Positions 43,496-57,052 of a DNA stretch of 64,000 bases are shown here, piece after piece. This DNA comes from Lelliottia wanjuensis (lineage in GTDB: Bacteria; Pseudomonadota; Gammaproteobacteria; Enterobacterales; Enterobacteriaceae). The DNA lies in contig NZ_JASSOT010000069.1 in NCBI RefSeq assembly GCF_030238365.1, positions 1 through 64,000 on the forward strand, read 5' to 3'. Position numbers and translations under genes: made by a program. The notes beneath the pieces were generated by a model, which made no database searches, was not told where the DNA came from, and worked only from the letters and a program-made list of their open reading frames with translations. The stretch's first letter is position 1. Each line of letters starts with the position of its first letter.

Positions 43496-43505
43496 GGGAC
43501 AAAGG

Positions 43506-44018
43506 ATGCTGAGATTACTCGAAGATAAGATTGCCACGCCGCTTGGCCCGCTGTGGATCATTGCCGATGAGCAGTTCAATCTGCGCGCGGTGGAGTGGGA
43601 AGAGCACAGCGATCGAATGGTTGAGTTGTTGAATATCCACTATCGCGACGGCTATGAACGCATCAGCGCGAGCAACCCTGGCGGGTTGAGTGCGAAGATG
43701 GCGGATTACTTCGAGGGCGATCTCAGCATTATCGATACCTTACCGACCGCCACGGCGGGAACGCCTTTCCAGCGCGAAGTGTGGCAGGCTCTGCGCGCCA
43801 TCCCCTGCGGGCAAGTTATGCACTACGGTCAGCTCGCCGAGCAGCTCGGTCGCGCGGGAGCTGCGCGCGCCGTGGGTGCGGCCAATGGCTCAAATCCGGT
43901 CAGTATCGTGGTGCCCTGCCATCGCGTGATCGGACGCAACGGCACCATGACGGGCTACGCCGGTGGCGTGCAGCGTAAAGAGTGGTTATTGCGCCACGAA
44001 GGGTATTTGCTGCTTTAG
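43506..44018 (+). CDS. ogt: O6-methylguanine-DNA methyltransferase Ogt
   Basis: A 170-residue repair protein with the active-site PCHRVIG cysteine ([19 protein letters not shown]) and the [18 protein letters not shown] helix-turn-helix segment. It directly repairs O6-methylguanine and O4-methylthymine by taking the methyl onto its cysteine. Linked to abgT by a 10-base gap. Confidence 0.96.
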   Translation: MLRLLEDKIATPLGPLWIIADEQFNLRAVEWEEHSDRMVELLNIHYRDGYERISASNPGGLSAKMADYFEGDLSIIDTLPTATAGTPFQREVWQALRAIPCGQVMHYGQLAEQLGRAGAARAVGAANGSNPVSIVVPCHRVIGRNGTMTGYAGGVQRKEWLLRHEGYLLL

Positions 44019-44169
44019 AAATCCAGGCTTTTAGTGCTTAATTTTCTATGATTTAGGTCATTATTCCACAATCAAACTGTGGAATATCAAGAAGATGGCG
44101 ACGCATTGTCGCCACTTGTCTCTATTGATGGTTTCCCAGGCTTACGCGCACTCCAAAAAGATGTTAAAA

Positions 44170-44183
44170 TTGACCAATATCAA
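44170..44183 (+). promoter_or_regulatory. FNR box upstream of fnr
   Basis: TTGACCAATATCAA matches TTGAT-N4-ATCAA with one change, 20 bases upstream of the fnr ATG. The same autoregulatory site exists in E. coli. Confidence 0.85.
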
Positions 44184-44202
44184 TTAAGGCTTGAGCAGAC
44201 CT

Positions 44203-44955
44203 ATGATCCCGGAAAAGCGAATTATACGACGCATTCAGTCTGGCGGTTGTGCTATCCATTGCCAGGATTGCAGCATTAGCCAGCTCTGTATCCCGTTTAC
44301 CCTGAATGAGCATGAACTCGATCAGCTTGATAATATCATCGAGCGCAAAAAGCCTATTCAGAAAGGGCAGACGCTGTTTAAGGCGGGAGACGAACTGAAA
44401 TCGCTCTATGCTATCCGTTCTGGCACCATTAAGAGCTACACCATCACCGAGCAAGGCGATGAGCAGATCACCGGCTTCCATCTGGCGGGCGATTTAGTCG
44501 GCTTTGACGCTATCGGTACCGGCCATCACCCGAGCTTCGCTCAGGCGCTGGAAACCTCCATGGTTTGCGAAATCCCGTTCGAAACCCTGGACGATCTGTC
44601 AGGCAAAATGCCGAACCTGCGTCAGCAGATGATGCGTCTGATGAGCGGGGAGATCAAAGGCGATCAGGACATGATCCTGCTGCTTTCCAAGAAGAATGCG
44701 GAAGAGCGTCTGGCAGCCTTTATCTACAACCTGTCGCGCCGCTTTGCTGAACGTGGTTTTTCTCCACGTGAATTCCGCCTGACCATGACTCGTGGTGATA
44801 TCGGTAACTACCTGGGCCTGACCGTTGAAACCATCAGCCGTCTGCTGGGTCGTTTCCAGAAAAGCGGCATGCTGGCGGTGAAAGGTAAGTACATCACTAT
44901 TGAAAACGGTGAAGCGCTGGCGGTTCTCGCCGGTCACTCCCGCAACGTCGCTTAA
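44203..44955 (+). CDS. fnr: Oxygen-responsive regulator FNR
   Basis: A 250-residue protein from the ATG at 44203 ([20 protein letters not shown]). It has Cys20, Cys23 and Cys29 and a later cysteine (TSMVCEIPF) for the [4Fe-4S] cluster, a cyclic-nucleotide-type sensor fold and the helix-turn-helix with [11 protein letters not shown] (E209-S212-R213 DNA contacts). It switches genes for anaerobic growth. The start is set by the cysteine numbering. Confidence 0.97.
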   Translation: MIPEKRIIRRIQSGGCAIHCQDCSISQLCIPFTLNEHELDQLDNIIERKKPIQKGQTLFKAGDELKSLYAIRSGTIKSYTITEQGDEQITGFHLAGDLVGFDAIGTGHHPSFAQALETSMVCEIPFETLDDLSGKMPNLRQQMMRLMSGEIKGDQDMILLLSKKNAEERLAAFIYNLSRRFAERGFSPREFRLTMTRGDIGNYLGLTVETISRLLGRFQKSGMLAVKGKYITIENGEALAVLAGHSRNVA

Positions 44956-44970
44956 GCCTCATCTCTCTTC

Positions 44971-45009
44971 TGCCGGATCGATAAATTTTCGTCATTTATT
45001 GATCTGGCA
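44971..45009. other. Large inverted repeat between fnr and uspE
   Basis: A 15-base arm TGCCGGATCGATAAA pairs with TTTATTGATCTGGCA across a nine-base loop (two G-T pairs). No U-run follows, so it may be an mRNA end-protecting hairpin or Rho-related end of the fnr message. Confidence 0.6.
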
Positions 45010-45091
45010 AAACCTTCTCCCCTGTTTCATTCAACATATATAGGTTACTCTTTTAATTACAGACTGTGGTGACAGTAGTAAGGAGACCTGT

Positions 45092-46042
45092 ATGGCAAAG
45101 TATCAAAACATGCTGGTGGCCATCGATCCTAATCAGGACGATCAACCGGCGTTACGGCGAGCTGTCTATTTACATCAACGGATTGGCGGCAAAATCAAAG
45201 CGTTTTTGCCGATCTATGATTTCTCATATGAGATGACCACCCTTCTGTCGCCTGACGAGCGCACTGCTATGCGTCAGGGAGTGATCAGCCAGCGGACCGC
45301 GTGGATCCGCGAGCAGGCAAAATATTACATCGATGCCGGTATCCCCATCGACATCAAAGTGGTGTGGCATAACCGTCCTTTTGAAGCCATCATTCAGGAA
45401 GTCATGAGCGAACAACATGACCTGCTGCTGAAGATGGCGCACCAACACGACAAACTTGAAGCCGTGATTTTTACCCCAACCGACTGGCATCTGCTGCGTA
45501 AGTGTCCTTGCCCGGTATGGATGGTGAAAGACCAGCCGTGGCCGGAAGGCGGTAAGGCGCTGGTGGCGGTGAACCTCGCCAGCGAAGAGAATTATCACAA
45601 CGCCCTGAACGAAAAACTGGTCAAAGAGACGATCCAGCTTGCCGAACAGGTCAATCACACCGAGGTCCATCTGGTCGGGGCATATCCGGTGACTCCTATC
45701 AATATCGCTATCGAACTGCCGGAGTTTGACCCGAGCGTGTATAACGACGCGATCCGCGGTCAGCACCTGTTGGCGATGAAAGCCCTGCGCCAGAAATTCA
45801 GTATCGACGAGAAGATGACGCACGTAGAGAAAGGCCTGCCTGAAGAGGTGATCCCGGATCTGTCGGAGCATTTGCAGGCGGGGATTGTGGTGCTCGGCAC
45901 CGTCGGGCGCACCGGGATTTCCGCGGCGTTCCTTGGCAATACGGCGGAACAGGTGATCGACCATCTGCGCTGTGACCTGTTGGTCATTAAACCGGATCAG
46001 TATCAGACCCCGGTTGAGCTGGATGACGAAGAAGACGATTGA
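45092..46042 (+). CDS. uspE: Universal stress protein UspE
   Basis: A 316-residue tandem universal stress protein (two Usp domains, residues 1-150 and 155-305). It has the second domain's [19 protein letters not shown] phosphate-loop region. Length and sequence match E. coli UspE. It is reported to promote resistance to DNA damage and aggregation. AAGGAG site seven bases upstream. Followed by a strong terminator. Confidence 0.95.
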   Translation: MAKYQNMLVAIDPNQDDQPALRRAVYLHQRIGGKIKAFLPIYDFSYEMTTLLSPDERTAMRQGVISQRTAWIREQAKYYIDAGIPIDIKVVWHNRPFEAIIQEVMSEQHDLLLKMAHQHDKLEAVIFTPTDWHLLRKCPCPVWMVKDQPWPEGGKALVAVNLASEENYHNALNEKLVKETIQLAEQVNHTEVHLVGAYPVTPINIAIELPEFDPSVYNDAIRGQHLLAMKALRQKFSIDEKMTHVEKGLPEEVIPDLSEHLQAGIVVLGTVGRTGISAAFLGNTAEQVIDHLRCDLLVIKPDQYQTPVELDDEEDD

Positions 46043-46054
46043 TGTTTTAATATG

Positions 46055-46085
46055 AAAAAAGCCGCCAATTATGGCGGCTTTTTTA
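46055..46085 (+). terminator. uspE terminator
   Basis: GCCGCC-AATTAT-GGCGGC with flanking A-run and T-run (AAAAAA...TTTTTT), effective on both strands. It also lies at the end of convergent pntB. Confidence 0.9.
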
Positions 46086-46086
46086 T

Positions 46087-46160
46087 TGCCGGGTGGCGCT
46101 GACGCTTACCCGGCCTACATGTATCGCGTAGGCCCGGCAAGCTTGCGCCGCCGGGCAAAA
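46087..46160. repeat. REP-type palindrome
   Basis: Two GC-rich units, GCCGGGTGGCGCTGACGCTT and GCCCGGCAAGCTTGCGCCG, in opposite orientation between the convergent uspE and pntB. Confidence 0.8.
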
Positions 46161-46165
46161 CACAC

Positions 46166-47557
<1,392 letters not shown>

Positions 47558-47564
47558 CTACCCC

Positions 47565-49625
<2,061 letters not shown>

Positions 49626-50570
49626 ATGAAGCTTAAGAACACTCTCCTGGCGTCCGCACTTCTTACTGCGACCGCCCTGTCCGCAAATGCCGCGACAGAG
49701 TTGACGCCAGAGCAAGCGGCAGCGTTGAAACCTTACGATCGCGTGACGATTACCGGTCGTTTTAACGCTATTAGCGATGCCGTACGCGCAGCCTCCGCTC
49801 GCGCAGACAAAGAAGGCGCTGCCTCTTTTTACGTTGTGGATACTTCCGATTACGGTAGCGGCGGCAACCTGCGCGTCGTGGCCGATCTGTACAAACAAGA
49901 TGCCCCGAAAGCTGACGCACCGAAAAACCGCGTGATCAATGGTGTCGTTGAGCTGCCGAAGGATCAGGCCGTTGCGCTGGAACCCTTTGACACCGTGACC
50001 GTTCAGGGCTTCTACCGCAGCCAGCCAGAAGTGAACGATGCCATCACCAAAGCGGCGAAAGAGAAAGGCGCAGCCTCTTTCTACATCGTGCGCCAGATTG
50101 ACGCCAACCAGGGCGGCAACCAGCGTATCACCGCGTTCATCTACAAAGCGGATGCCAAAAAACGTGTTCTGCAGAGCCCTGACGCCATCCCGGCTGATTC
50201 AGAAGCAGGCCGCGCTGCCATCGCTAAAGGCGGCGAAGAAGCGAAGAAAGTGGAAATCCCGGGCGTTGCGACCACTGCCACACCAAGCTCTGACGTCGGT
50301 CGTTTCTTTGAAACGCAGACCACCAAAGGCGGTCGTTACACTGTCACCCTGCCGGACGGCACCAAGATTGAAGAGCTGAACAAAACCACTGCCGCGCAGA
50401 TGGTGCCTTTCGACAGCATCAAGTTCACCGGCAACTACGGCAACATGACCGAAGTCTCTTACCAGGTGGCGAAACGTGCCGCGAAGAAAGGGGCCAAGTA
50501 TTACCACATCACCCGCCAGTGGCAGGAACGTGGTAACAACCTGACCGTCAGCGCTGACCTGTACAAGTAA
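49626..50570 (+). CDS. ydgH: Periplasmic DUF1471 protein YdgH
   Basis: A 314-residue exported protein (start ATG 49626, MKLKNTLLASALLTATALSA, NAATEL). It carries three DUF1471 (BhsA/McbA-like) domains at about 33-100, 113-178 and 240-314. Same length and place as E. coli YdgH. Role in envelope stress is suggested by the domain family. Confidence 0.93.
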   Translation: MKLKNTLLASALLTATALSANAATELTPEQAAALKPYDRVTITGRFNAISDAVRAASARADKEGAASFYVVDTSDYGSGGNLRVVADLYKQDAPKADAPKNRVINGVVELPKDQAVALEPFDTVTVQGFYRSQPEVNDAITKAAKEKGAASFYIVRQIDANQGGNQRITAFIYKADAKKRVLQSPDAIPADSEAGRAAIAKGGEEAKKVEIPGVATTATPSSDVGRFFETQTTKGGRYTVTLPDGTKIEELNKTTAAQMVPFDSIKFTGNYGNMTEVSYQVAKRAAKKGAKYYHITRQWQERGNNLTVSADLYK

Positions 50571-50584
50571 CAAAACAGGTTTGA

Positions 50585-50610
50585 AAAGGCGGCGCAATGC
50601 CGCCTTTTTT
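50585..50610 (+). terminator. ydgH terminator
   Basis: GGCGGC-GCAAT-GCCGCC stem then TTTTTT, 17 bases after the ydgH stop. Confidence 0.9.
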
Positions 50611-50754
50611 GTAACTTTTTTCTTATTTCTGCCTCACATCATTGCATGCCCGCAATACACTCCGTAAAATCCCGCGCCTTAGTGTGATCCACCATTTTTA
50701 TGCGCTTGTGCGAAATAATTATTCTGGATTTGGACCTTTCATAACAGGAAGCCA

Positions 50755-52137
50755 ATGGAAAAGAAACTTGGCCTAAGCGCTTTAACTGCGCTCGTTTTAA
50801 GCTCCATGCTCGGCGCGGGCGTATTCAGTTTGCCGCAGAATATGGCGGAAGTCGCGAGCCCCGCGGCGCTGCTCATCGGCTGGGGGATCACCGGCGTTGG
50901 GATCCTGCTGCTGGCCTTTGCCATGCTTTTGCTCACGCGCATCCGCCCGGACCTGGACGGCGGAATATTCACTTACGCCCGCGAAGGGTTTGGCGAGCTG
51001 ATTGGCTTCTGCTCGGCCTGGGGCTACTGGCTCTGCGCGGTGATCGCCAACGTCTCCTATCTGGTCATTGTCTTCTCGGCCCTCAGCTTCTTTACCGATA
51101 CGCCTGAACTTCGTTTCTTTGGCGACGGTAACACCTGGCAATCCATCGTTGGCGCATCGGTCCTGCTGTGGCTGGTTCACTGGCTGGTGCTGCGCGGCGT
51201 GCAGACCGCGGCGAGCATTAACCTGGTGGCGACGCTGGCAAAACTGGTTCCGCTGGGCCTGTTCATCGTGCTCGCGTTTATCGCGTTTCGTCTCGACGTC
51301 TTTAGCCTTGATTTCAGCGGTGTCGCCCTCGGCGTGCCGGTCTGGGAGCAGGTGAAAAATACCATGCTCATCACCCTGTGGGTGTTTATCGGTGTGGAAG
51401 GCGCGGTGGTGGTGTCGGCGCGAGCCCGCAACAAGCGCGACGTAGGCCGTGCCACGCTGCTGGCAGTCCTGGCAGCGCTTAGCGTCTACCTGATGGTGAC
51501 GTTGCTCTCCATCGGCGTCGTTGCGCGTCCCGAACTGGCGCAAATGCGTAACCCGTCGATGGCGGGCCTGATGGTTAAAATGATGGGTTCCTGGGGCGAT
51601 GTGGTGATTGCGGCGGGGCTGATCGTCTCGGTCTGCGGCGCGTACCTGAGCTGGACCATTATGGCCGCAGAAGTACCTTTCCTGGCCGCGACGCATAAAG
51701 CCTTCCCGCGTATGTTTGCCCGTCAGAACAAAAACAGCGCGCCGTCTGCGTCCCTGTGGCTGACCAACATCAGCGTGCAGGTCTGTCTGGTGCTGATCTG
51801 GCTCACAGGTTCGGACTATAACACCCTGCTGACCATTGCCTCCGAGATGATTCTGGTACCCTATTTCTTAGTCGGTGCCTATCTGTTAAAAATAGCTGCC
51901 CGCCCGGCGCATTACGTGGTCGGTGTCGGGGCCTGTCTCTACGGGCTATGGTTATTGTATGCTTCAGGGCCAATGCACCTGCTGCTGTCGGTGGTGCTGT
52001 ATGCGCCGGGTCTGCTGGTGTTTATCTACGCCCGCCGCACGCATCAGCTCGGACACGCGCTGAAGCGCCGTGAAATGGCGTTGATTGGTATGTTACTGGT
52101 TGCTGCCGTACCGGCGACCTGGATGTTAATGGGATAA
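50755..52137 (+). CDS. ydgI: Arginine/ornithine antiporter family protein YdgI
   Basis: A 460-residue amino acid-polyamine antiporter (APC) with twelve membrane helices. SSMLGAGVFSLPQNMAEVAS is the family start motif. Closely related to ArcD-type antiporters; the true substrate pair was not verified. Gene order ydgH-ydgI-folM is as in E. coli. Confidence 0.9.
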   Translation: MEKKLGLSALTALVLSSMLGAGVFSLPQNMAEVASPAALLIGWGITGVGILLLAFAMLLLTRIRPDLDGGIFTYAREGFGELIGFCSAWGYWLCAVIANVSYLVIVFSALSFFTDTPELRFFGDGNTWQSIVGASVLLWLVHWLVLRGVQTAASINLVATLAKLVPLGLFIVLAFIAFRLDVFSLDFSGVALGVPVWEQVKNTMLITLWVFIGVEGAVVVSARARNKRDVGRATLLAVLAALSVYLMVTLLSIGVVARPELAQMRNPSMAGLMVKMMGSWGDVVIAAGLIVSVCGAYLSWTIMAAEVPFLAATHKAFPRMFARQNKNSAPSASLWLTNISVQVCLVLIWLTGSDYNTLLTIASEMILVPYFLVGAYLLKIAARPAHYVVGVGACLYGLWLLYASGPMHLLLSVVLYAPGLLVFIYARRTHQLGHALKRREMALIGMLLVAAVPATWMLMG

Positions 52138-52176
52138 GCGCGTTTTTCCCATTGTCGAAGGAATATGGAGAACACG

Positions 52177-52899
52177 ATGGGAAAAGTACCGCAACGCCCG
52201 ATTCTGATTACTGGCGCAGGCCGACGCATCGGCCTCGCCCTTGCCCACCACTTCCTCAATCAGCACCAGCCGGTGATCGTCAGTTACCGGACGGAATACG
52301 GCTCCATTGAAGGATTGAGAAACGCAGGCGCGGTCTGCATTCAGGCGGATTTCTCCACGGACGCCGGGATTCTGGCATTTGCTGACACCGTGAAATCCAC
52401 CTCTGACGGCCTGCGCGCTATCGTGCATAACGCCAGCGCCTGGCAGGCAGAAAAACCGGGCACACCGCTGAGTGACACCCTCGCCGCGATGATGCAGATC
52501 CACGTTCACGCCCCCTATTTGCTCAACCACGCCCTGCAGGATCTGCTGTGCGGGCACGGCCATGCCGCAAGCGATATCATTCATTTCACCGATTACGTGG
52601 TGGAGCGCGGAAGCGACAAACACATCGCCTATGCGGCAAGCAAAGCGGCGCTGGATAACATGACCCGCTCATTTGCCCGCAAGCTCGCGCCAGAGGTCAA
52701 AGTCAACGCCATCGCCCCGTCGCTGATTCTGTTTAACGACCACGATGACGCGGAATATCGCCAGAAAGCGCTCAATAAATCGCTGATGAAAATCGCGCCG
52801 GGCGAGAAAGAGGTGATCGATCTTATCGACTACCTGCTGACCAGTTGCTACGTGACAGGCCGCTCATTCGGCGTGGACGGCGGTCGCCCGCTGAACTAG
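52177..52899 (+). CDS. folM: Dihydromonapterin reductase FolM
   Basis: A 240-residue short-chain dehydrogenase from the ATG at 52177 (MGKVPQRPILITGAGRRIGL). Contains the TGxxxRIG cofactor motif, YAASKAALDNM catalytic Tyr-x-x-x-Lys and IIHFTDYVVERGSDKHIAYA. It reduces dihydromonapterin and dihydrofolate with NADPH. Overlaps ydgC by four bases at the end. Confidence 0.95.
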   Translation: MGKVPQRPILITGAGRRIGLALAHHFLNQHQPVIVSYRTEYGSIEGLRNAGAVCIQADFSTDAGILAFADTVKSTSDGLRAIVHNASAWQAEKPGTPLSDTLAAMMQIHVHAPYLLNHALQDLLCGHGHAASDIIHFTDYVVERGSDKHIAYAASKAALDNMTRSFARKLAPEVKVNAIAPSLILFNDHDDAEYRQKALNKSLMKIAPGEKEVIDLIDYLLTSCYVTGRSFGVDGGRPLN

Positions 52900-53231
52900 T
52901 GGAAACGGCTCCAGAAGAAGATCAACACCCAGGCGCTGAGGCTCCAGCAGACCACTGCCCCGCCCAGCGCCAGCGGTAACCGCATCATGGCGGTGAAATA
53001 CCACAGAGAAAGCAGATAGATAAAATAGGGAATGATCGACCACATACCAAACACGATGGTGGTCCGCAGCGCCTCAATTCCCCGCTCAGACGCCACAATA
53101 TAGTGAGCGATCAGCGCAAAGGTCGGGAACAGCGGAATCAGCCCGGCGATATAGTAATTTTTGGTCTTCGCCAGAATGCCAATCAACACGACCACCAGCG
53201 CACCCAGCGCGGCTTTGATCAAAAGCGCCAT
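52896..53231 (-). CDS. ydgC: GlpM-family membrane protein YdgC
   Basis: A 111-residue membrane protein with four predicted helices (MALLIKAALGALVVVLIGIL, AKTKNYYIAGLIPLFPTFAL, ...), family GlpM. Same length and place as in E. coli. Convergent with folM. Function unknown. Confidence 0.92.
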   Translation of the reverse strand: MALLIKAALGALVVVLIGILAKTKNYYIAGLIPLFPTFALIAHYIVASERGIEALRTTIVFGMWSIIPYFIYLLSLWYFTAMMRLPLALGGAVVCWSLSAWVLIFFWSRFH

Positions 53232-53296
53232 CCTTTTCCCTTAACAATCAAATAACAATAACGGCCAGCATAACGGAACTGGGGTTAATTTTGAAA

Positions 53297-53313
53297 GATT
53301 AATGGAAGGTTAA
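53297..53313 (+). promoter_or_regulatory. Candidate PhoP box of rstA
   Basis: GATTAA-N5-GGTTAA resembles the direct repeat (T/G)GTTTA-N5-(T/G)GTTTA, with a TATGTT -10-like hexamer 12 bases downstream. rstA is a PhoP target in E. coli. Confidence 0.45.
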
Positions 53314-53358
53314 GGTTGCGCGGTGTATGTTGGCTTTTTTCACGAAAACAGACGTTGT

Positions 53359-54075
53359 ATGAATAAGATCGTTTTTGTTGAGGACGAACCGGAAGTCGGC
53401 CAGCTGATCGCCGCCTATCTGGGAAAACACGATATGGACGTTATCGTTGAGCCGCGAGGCGACCGTGCGGAAGAAGTGGTGCTGCGCGAAAAGCCCGACC
53501 TGGTGCTGCTCGATATCATGCTCCCCGGCAAAGACGGGATGACCGTGTGCCGCGATTTACGCGCGCAATGGGACGGCCCGATAGTGCTGCTCACCTCCCT
53601 CGACAGCGACATGAACCACATTCTGTCGCTGGAAATGGGCGCGAACGATTATATTCTCAAAACCACGCCGCCTGCGGTGCTGCTGGCGCGCCTGCGGTTA
53701 CACCTGCGCCAGCGCGTCGTCACCGAAAGCCAGACGTCGTCTGCGGCACTGACCCCGCACAAAGCCATGCGTTTTGGCACCTTGTCGATCGACCCCGTTA
53801 ACCGTCAGGTACTGCTTTCCGGCGTGGATATCGCCCTGTCGACCGCCGATTTTGATCTGCTGTGGGAGCTGGCGACCCACGCCGGACAGATTATGGATCG
53901 CGACGCCCTGCTGAAAAACCTGCGCGGCGTGAGCTACGACGGGATGGATCGCAGCGTTGACGTCGCCATTTCGCGCCTGCGTAAAAAGCTGCTGGATAAC
54001 GCCACCGAGCCGTATCGCATCAAAACCGTGCGTAACAAAGGCTATCTGTTCGCACCGCACGCCTGGGAAACCTGA
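53359..54075 (+). CDS. rstA: Response regulator RstA
   Basis: A 238-residue OmpR-type regulator from the ATG at 53359 (MNKIVFVEDEPEVGQLIAAY). Phospho-accepting Asp in LVLLDIMLPGKDG, and a winged-helix C-terminal domain (VDVAISRLRKKLLD). It controls asr and other genes. In E. coli rstB starts three bases after it; here 481 bases intervene. Confidence 0.96.
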   Translation: MNKIVFVEDEPEVGQLIAAYLGKHDMDVIVEPRGDRAEEVVLREKPDLVLLDIMLPGKDGMTVCRDLRAQWDGPIVLLTSLDSDMNHILSLEMGANDYILKTTPPAVLLARLRLHLRQRVVTESQTSSAALTPHKAMRFGTLSIDPVNRQVLLSGVDIALSTADFDLLWELATHAGQIMDRDALLKNLRGVSYDGMDRSVDVAISRLRKKLLDNATEPYRIKTVRNKGYLFAPHAWET

Positions 54076-54245
54076 TAGCCAGACACGCAGAGCTCTAGCG
54101 CTGAAACATCGCCAGAAGATAAGAGAGGCTGCAGCTCCACCAGTCTCTCTTCCGGAGAGGATGCTCATACTTTGAATCAGCGCATTGAAATGAGAGTTAC
54201 TCTTCAGCGATATTATTCGAACAAATCACATTAAGGATGATAACC

Positions 54246-54419
54246 ATGAAAACCTTCGTGCTACCCTGGTTTATTTTCATTAACGTATACGGTTGCATTA
54301 CGCTTGCAAATCAGTTGAGTGAGTCATGGTTTGATGGCTCAGACATACCCATGTTCATCGCTATTCCCTTTCTTTGCGTGACCAACTTCATCGCTGCAAA
54401 ATCTCTAAAGCGCTCTTAA
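54246..54419 (+). CDS. Small membrane protein between rstA and rstB
   Basis: A 57-residue protein from the ATG at 54246 (MKTFVLPWFIFINVYGCITL, ANQLSESW) with two membrane helices (about 4-22 and 36-50) and a basic end (KSLKRS). AAGGATGA lies six bases upstream. The frame is intact and has no homologue that I can name. It is part of the segment that splits rstA from rstB. Confidence 0.55.
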   Translation: MKTFVLPWFIFINVYGCITLANQLSESWFDGSDIPMFIAIPFLCVTNFIAAKSLKRS

Positions 54420-54556
54420 CCGTCGTCCTCCATATCCAGCACATCATAGGTGTTGTCAGCCAGCGCAAACCCTGCTTTTATAGCACCCCTGAGGGCACGT
54501 GAGACGGAGCGCCCCAACAAAACCGAGCTAAGTCGTAGTATTACGGGTGACCATTC
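54420..54556 (-). pseudogene. Possible C-terminal remnant of an unknown gene
   Basis: The minus strand carries an open stretch ending GAIKAGFALADNTYDVLDME then DDG and a TAA, with no good start before rstB. Its stop overlaps the stop of the small gene at 54246-54419. It may be the tail of a gene brought in with the insertion. The parent family was not recognised. Confidence 0.35.
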
Positions 54557-55855
54557 ATGAAAAAGCTGTTTGTGCAGTTTTATCTTTTACTGTTTGTCTG
54601 TTTTCTGGTCATGACCATGTTGGTCGGGCTGGTCTACAAATTCACCGCCGAGCGCGCGGGCAGGCAGTCGCTGGATGACCTGATGAAAAGCTCACTCTAT
54701 CTGATGCGCAGCGAACTGCGAGAAATTCCGCCGCACGACTGGGCGAAGACGCTGAAAGAGCTGGATCTGAATCTGTCGTTTAATATGCGCATCGAGCCAC
54801 TCAAAAATTACGATCTCGATGCCCCGACCACCCAACGCCTGCGCGATGGCGACATTGTGGCGCTTGACGATCAGTACACCTTTATCCAGCGCATTCCGCG
54901 CAGCCACTACGTGCTGGCGGTCGGCCCGGTTCCTTATCTCTATTTTATGCATCAGATGCGGCTGCTTGATATGGCCCTGCTGGCGTTTATCGCCATCTCG
55001 CTGGCCTTCCCGGTGTTTATCTGGATGCGGCCCCACTGGCAGGATATGTTGCGTCTGGAATCCGCCGCGCAGCGTTTTGGCGAAGGACATTTTACCGAGC
55101 GCATCCACTTTGACAGCGCCTCCAGTTTTGAGCGCCTGGGCGTCGCCTTTAACCAGATGGCCGATAACATCAATGCCCTGATCGCCAGTAAAAAAGCGCT
55201 GATCGACGGCATCGCTCACGAGCTCCGCACGCCGCTGGTGCGCCTGCGCTATCGCCTGGAGATGAGCGAAAACCTGACGGAGGCCGAATCCCTGGCGCTC
55301 AATCGCGATATCGGCCAGCTGGAAGCGCTGATCGAGGAACTCCTGACCTACGCCCGTCTCGATCGTCCGCAGAATGAACTCAAACTCAGCACGCCCGATC
55401 TGTCGGCGTGGATCCACAGCCATATTGAGGATGTGCAGAGCGTGAATCCGCAGCGCACGCTGCTGCTGGAGAACAGCCCTGGCGATTACGGTGCGCTGGA
55501 TATGCGCCTGATGGAGCGCGTGCTGGATAACCTGGTCAATAACGCCCTGCGCTACAGCGAAAGCCAGCTGCGTATTAGCTTGCACCTGAACGGCAGCGAG
55601 GCGAGTTTAGCGGTCGAAGACGATGGCCCCGGCATTGCCGCCGACGAACGCGAGCGGGTGTTCGAGCCGTTCGTGCGTCTGGACCCGAGCCGCGACCGCG
55701 CGACGGGCGGCTGCGGTCTGGGGCTGGCGATTGTCCACTCGATTGCTCAGGCGATGGGCGGCCACGTCAGCTGCGATGAAAGCGATCTCGGCGGCGCGAA
55801 GTTCTGCTTTAGCTGGCCGGTGTACCACAACATCACCCTTCCCGTGACCGTCTGA
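54557..55855 (+). CDS. rstB: Sensor histidine kinase RstB
   Basis: A 432-residue membrane kinase with helices at about 7-28 and 135-155, a HAMP segment, His in LIDGIAHELRTPLVRLR and the ATP-binding N and G boxes (LVNNALRYSE, EDDGPGIAAD, GGCGLGLAIV). Intact despite the insertion between it and rstA. Its own expression would need the rstA promoter read-through or a local promoter. Confidence 0.95.
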   Translation: MKKLFVQFYLLLFVCFLVMTMLVGLVYKFTAERAGRQSLDDLMKSSLYLMRSELREIPPHDWAKTLKELDLNLSFNMRIEPLKNYDLDAPTTQRLRDGDIVALDDQYTFIQRIPRSHYVLAVGPVPYLYFMHQMRLLDMALLAFIAISLAFPVFIWMRPHWQDMLRLESAAQRFGEGHFTERIHFDSASSFERLGVAFNQMADNINALIASKKALIDGIAHELRTPLVRLRYRLEMSENLTEAESLALNRDIGQLEALIEELLTYARLDRPQNELKLSTPDLSAWIHSHIEDVQSVNPQRTLLLENSPGDYGALDMRLMERVLDNLVNNALRYSESQLRISLHLNGSEASLAVEDDGPGIAADERERVFEPFVRLDPSRDRATGGCGLGLAIVHSIAQAMGGHVSCDESDLGGAKFCFSWPVYHNITLPVTV

Positions 55856-55861
55856 CGCGCA

Positions 55862-56275
<414 letters not shown>

Positions 56276-57052
56276 TCAAAGTCTGGCGCGACGGCGCACG
56301 GGGAAAGCGGGAAGAACCGCGGTTTGTAACCTCTGTCCGGCAATGGATGAAAAGGTTAAGGTCTCACCGACGGTTTGCGTCTCAACGATTTTCCCCTCCT
56401 CCATCACCATCACCCGGTCGCAAAACCGCTCGACCAGCCGCAAGTCATGTGTGATAAACAGGCAGGCGGTGCCAAACTGCTGCTGGAGTTTTTTGAGCAG
56501 GCAAATGACGTTGGCCTGCAATACCAGATCGAGGTTCGACACCGCCTCGTCGAGAATTAATAGCCTCGGTTCCACGGCCAGTGCCCGCGCCAGGCAGACG
56601 CGCTGAAGCTGTCCGCCGCTGAGCTGCGGTGGGCGCTGGTTGAGAAGCGAATCGTCCAGCTCAACCGCCTGCAGCAGGTCGCGGGCGCGGGCCAGCTGTT
56701 CAGTCCTCGTTAAGGACAAAAGATGACGCATCGGCTCGCGCAGGATTTCGCTGACAGTTTTGCGTGGATTCACCGCGCTGATGGCGTCCTGAAAAACCAT
56801 CTGGATCTCACGGCGAAAAGCTTTTTGCCGGGCTCGATTGAGTGTTGACAGCGACTCGCCCTGCCAGAAAACCTCGCCCTGACTGGGCGACTCCAGCCCC
56901 ACCAGCAGGCGCGCGAGAGTGCTTTTCCCGCAGCCGCTGCGACCGAGCAAAGCCACGGTCTCACCGGTTTTCAGGCTCAGGGCGACGTCGTCCAGCACCC
57001 ACGCTGCGCGGGAATATTGATGCGATACTGCGGAAACGGAAAGGAGCGTCAT
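56276..57052 (-). CDS. nikE: Nickel ABC transporter ATPase NikE
   Basis: A 258-residue ABC ATPase with Walker [17 protein letters not shown], signature [15 protein letters not shown] and Walker [14 protein letters not shown]. It pairs with NikD to power nickel import and overlaps nikD by four bases. Confidence 0.95.
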   Translation of the reverse strand: MTLLSVSAVSHQYSRAAWVLDDVALSLKTGETVALLGRSGCGKSTLARLLVGLESPSQGEVFWQGESLSTLNRARQKAFRREIQMVFQDAISAVNPRKTVSEILREPMRHLLSLTRTEQLARARDLLQAVELDDSLLNQRPPQLSGGQLQRVCLARALAVEPRLLILDEAVSNLDLVLQANVICLLKKLQQQFGTACLFITHDLRLVERFCDRVMVMEEGKIVETQTVGETLTFSSIAGQRLQTAVLPAFPVRRRARL

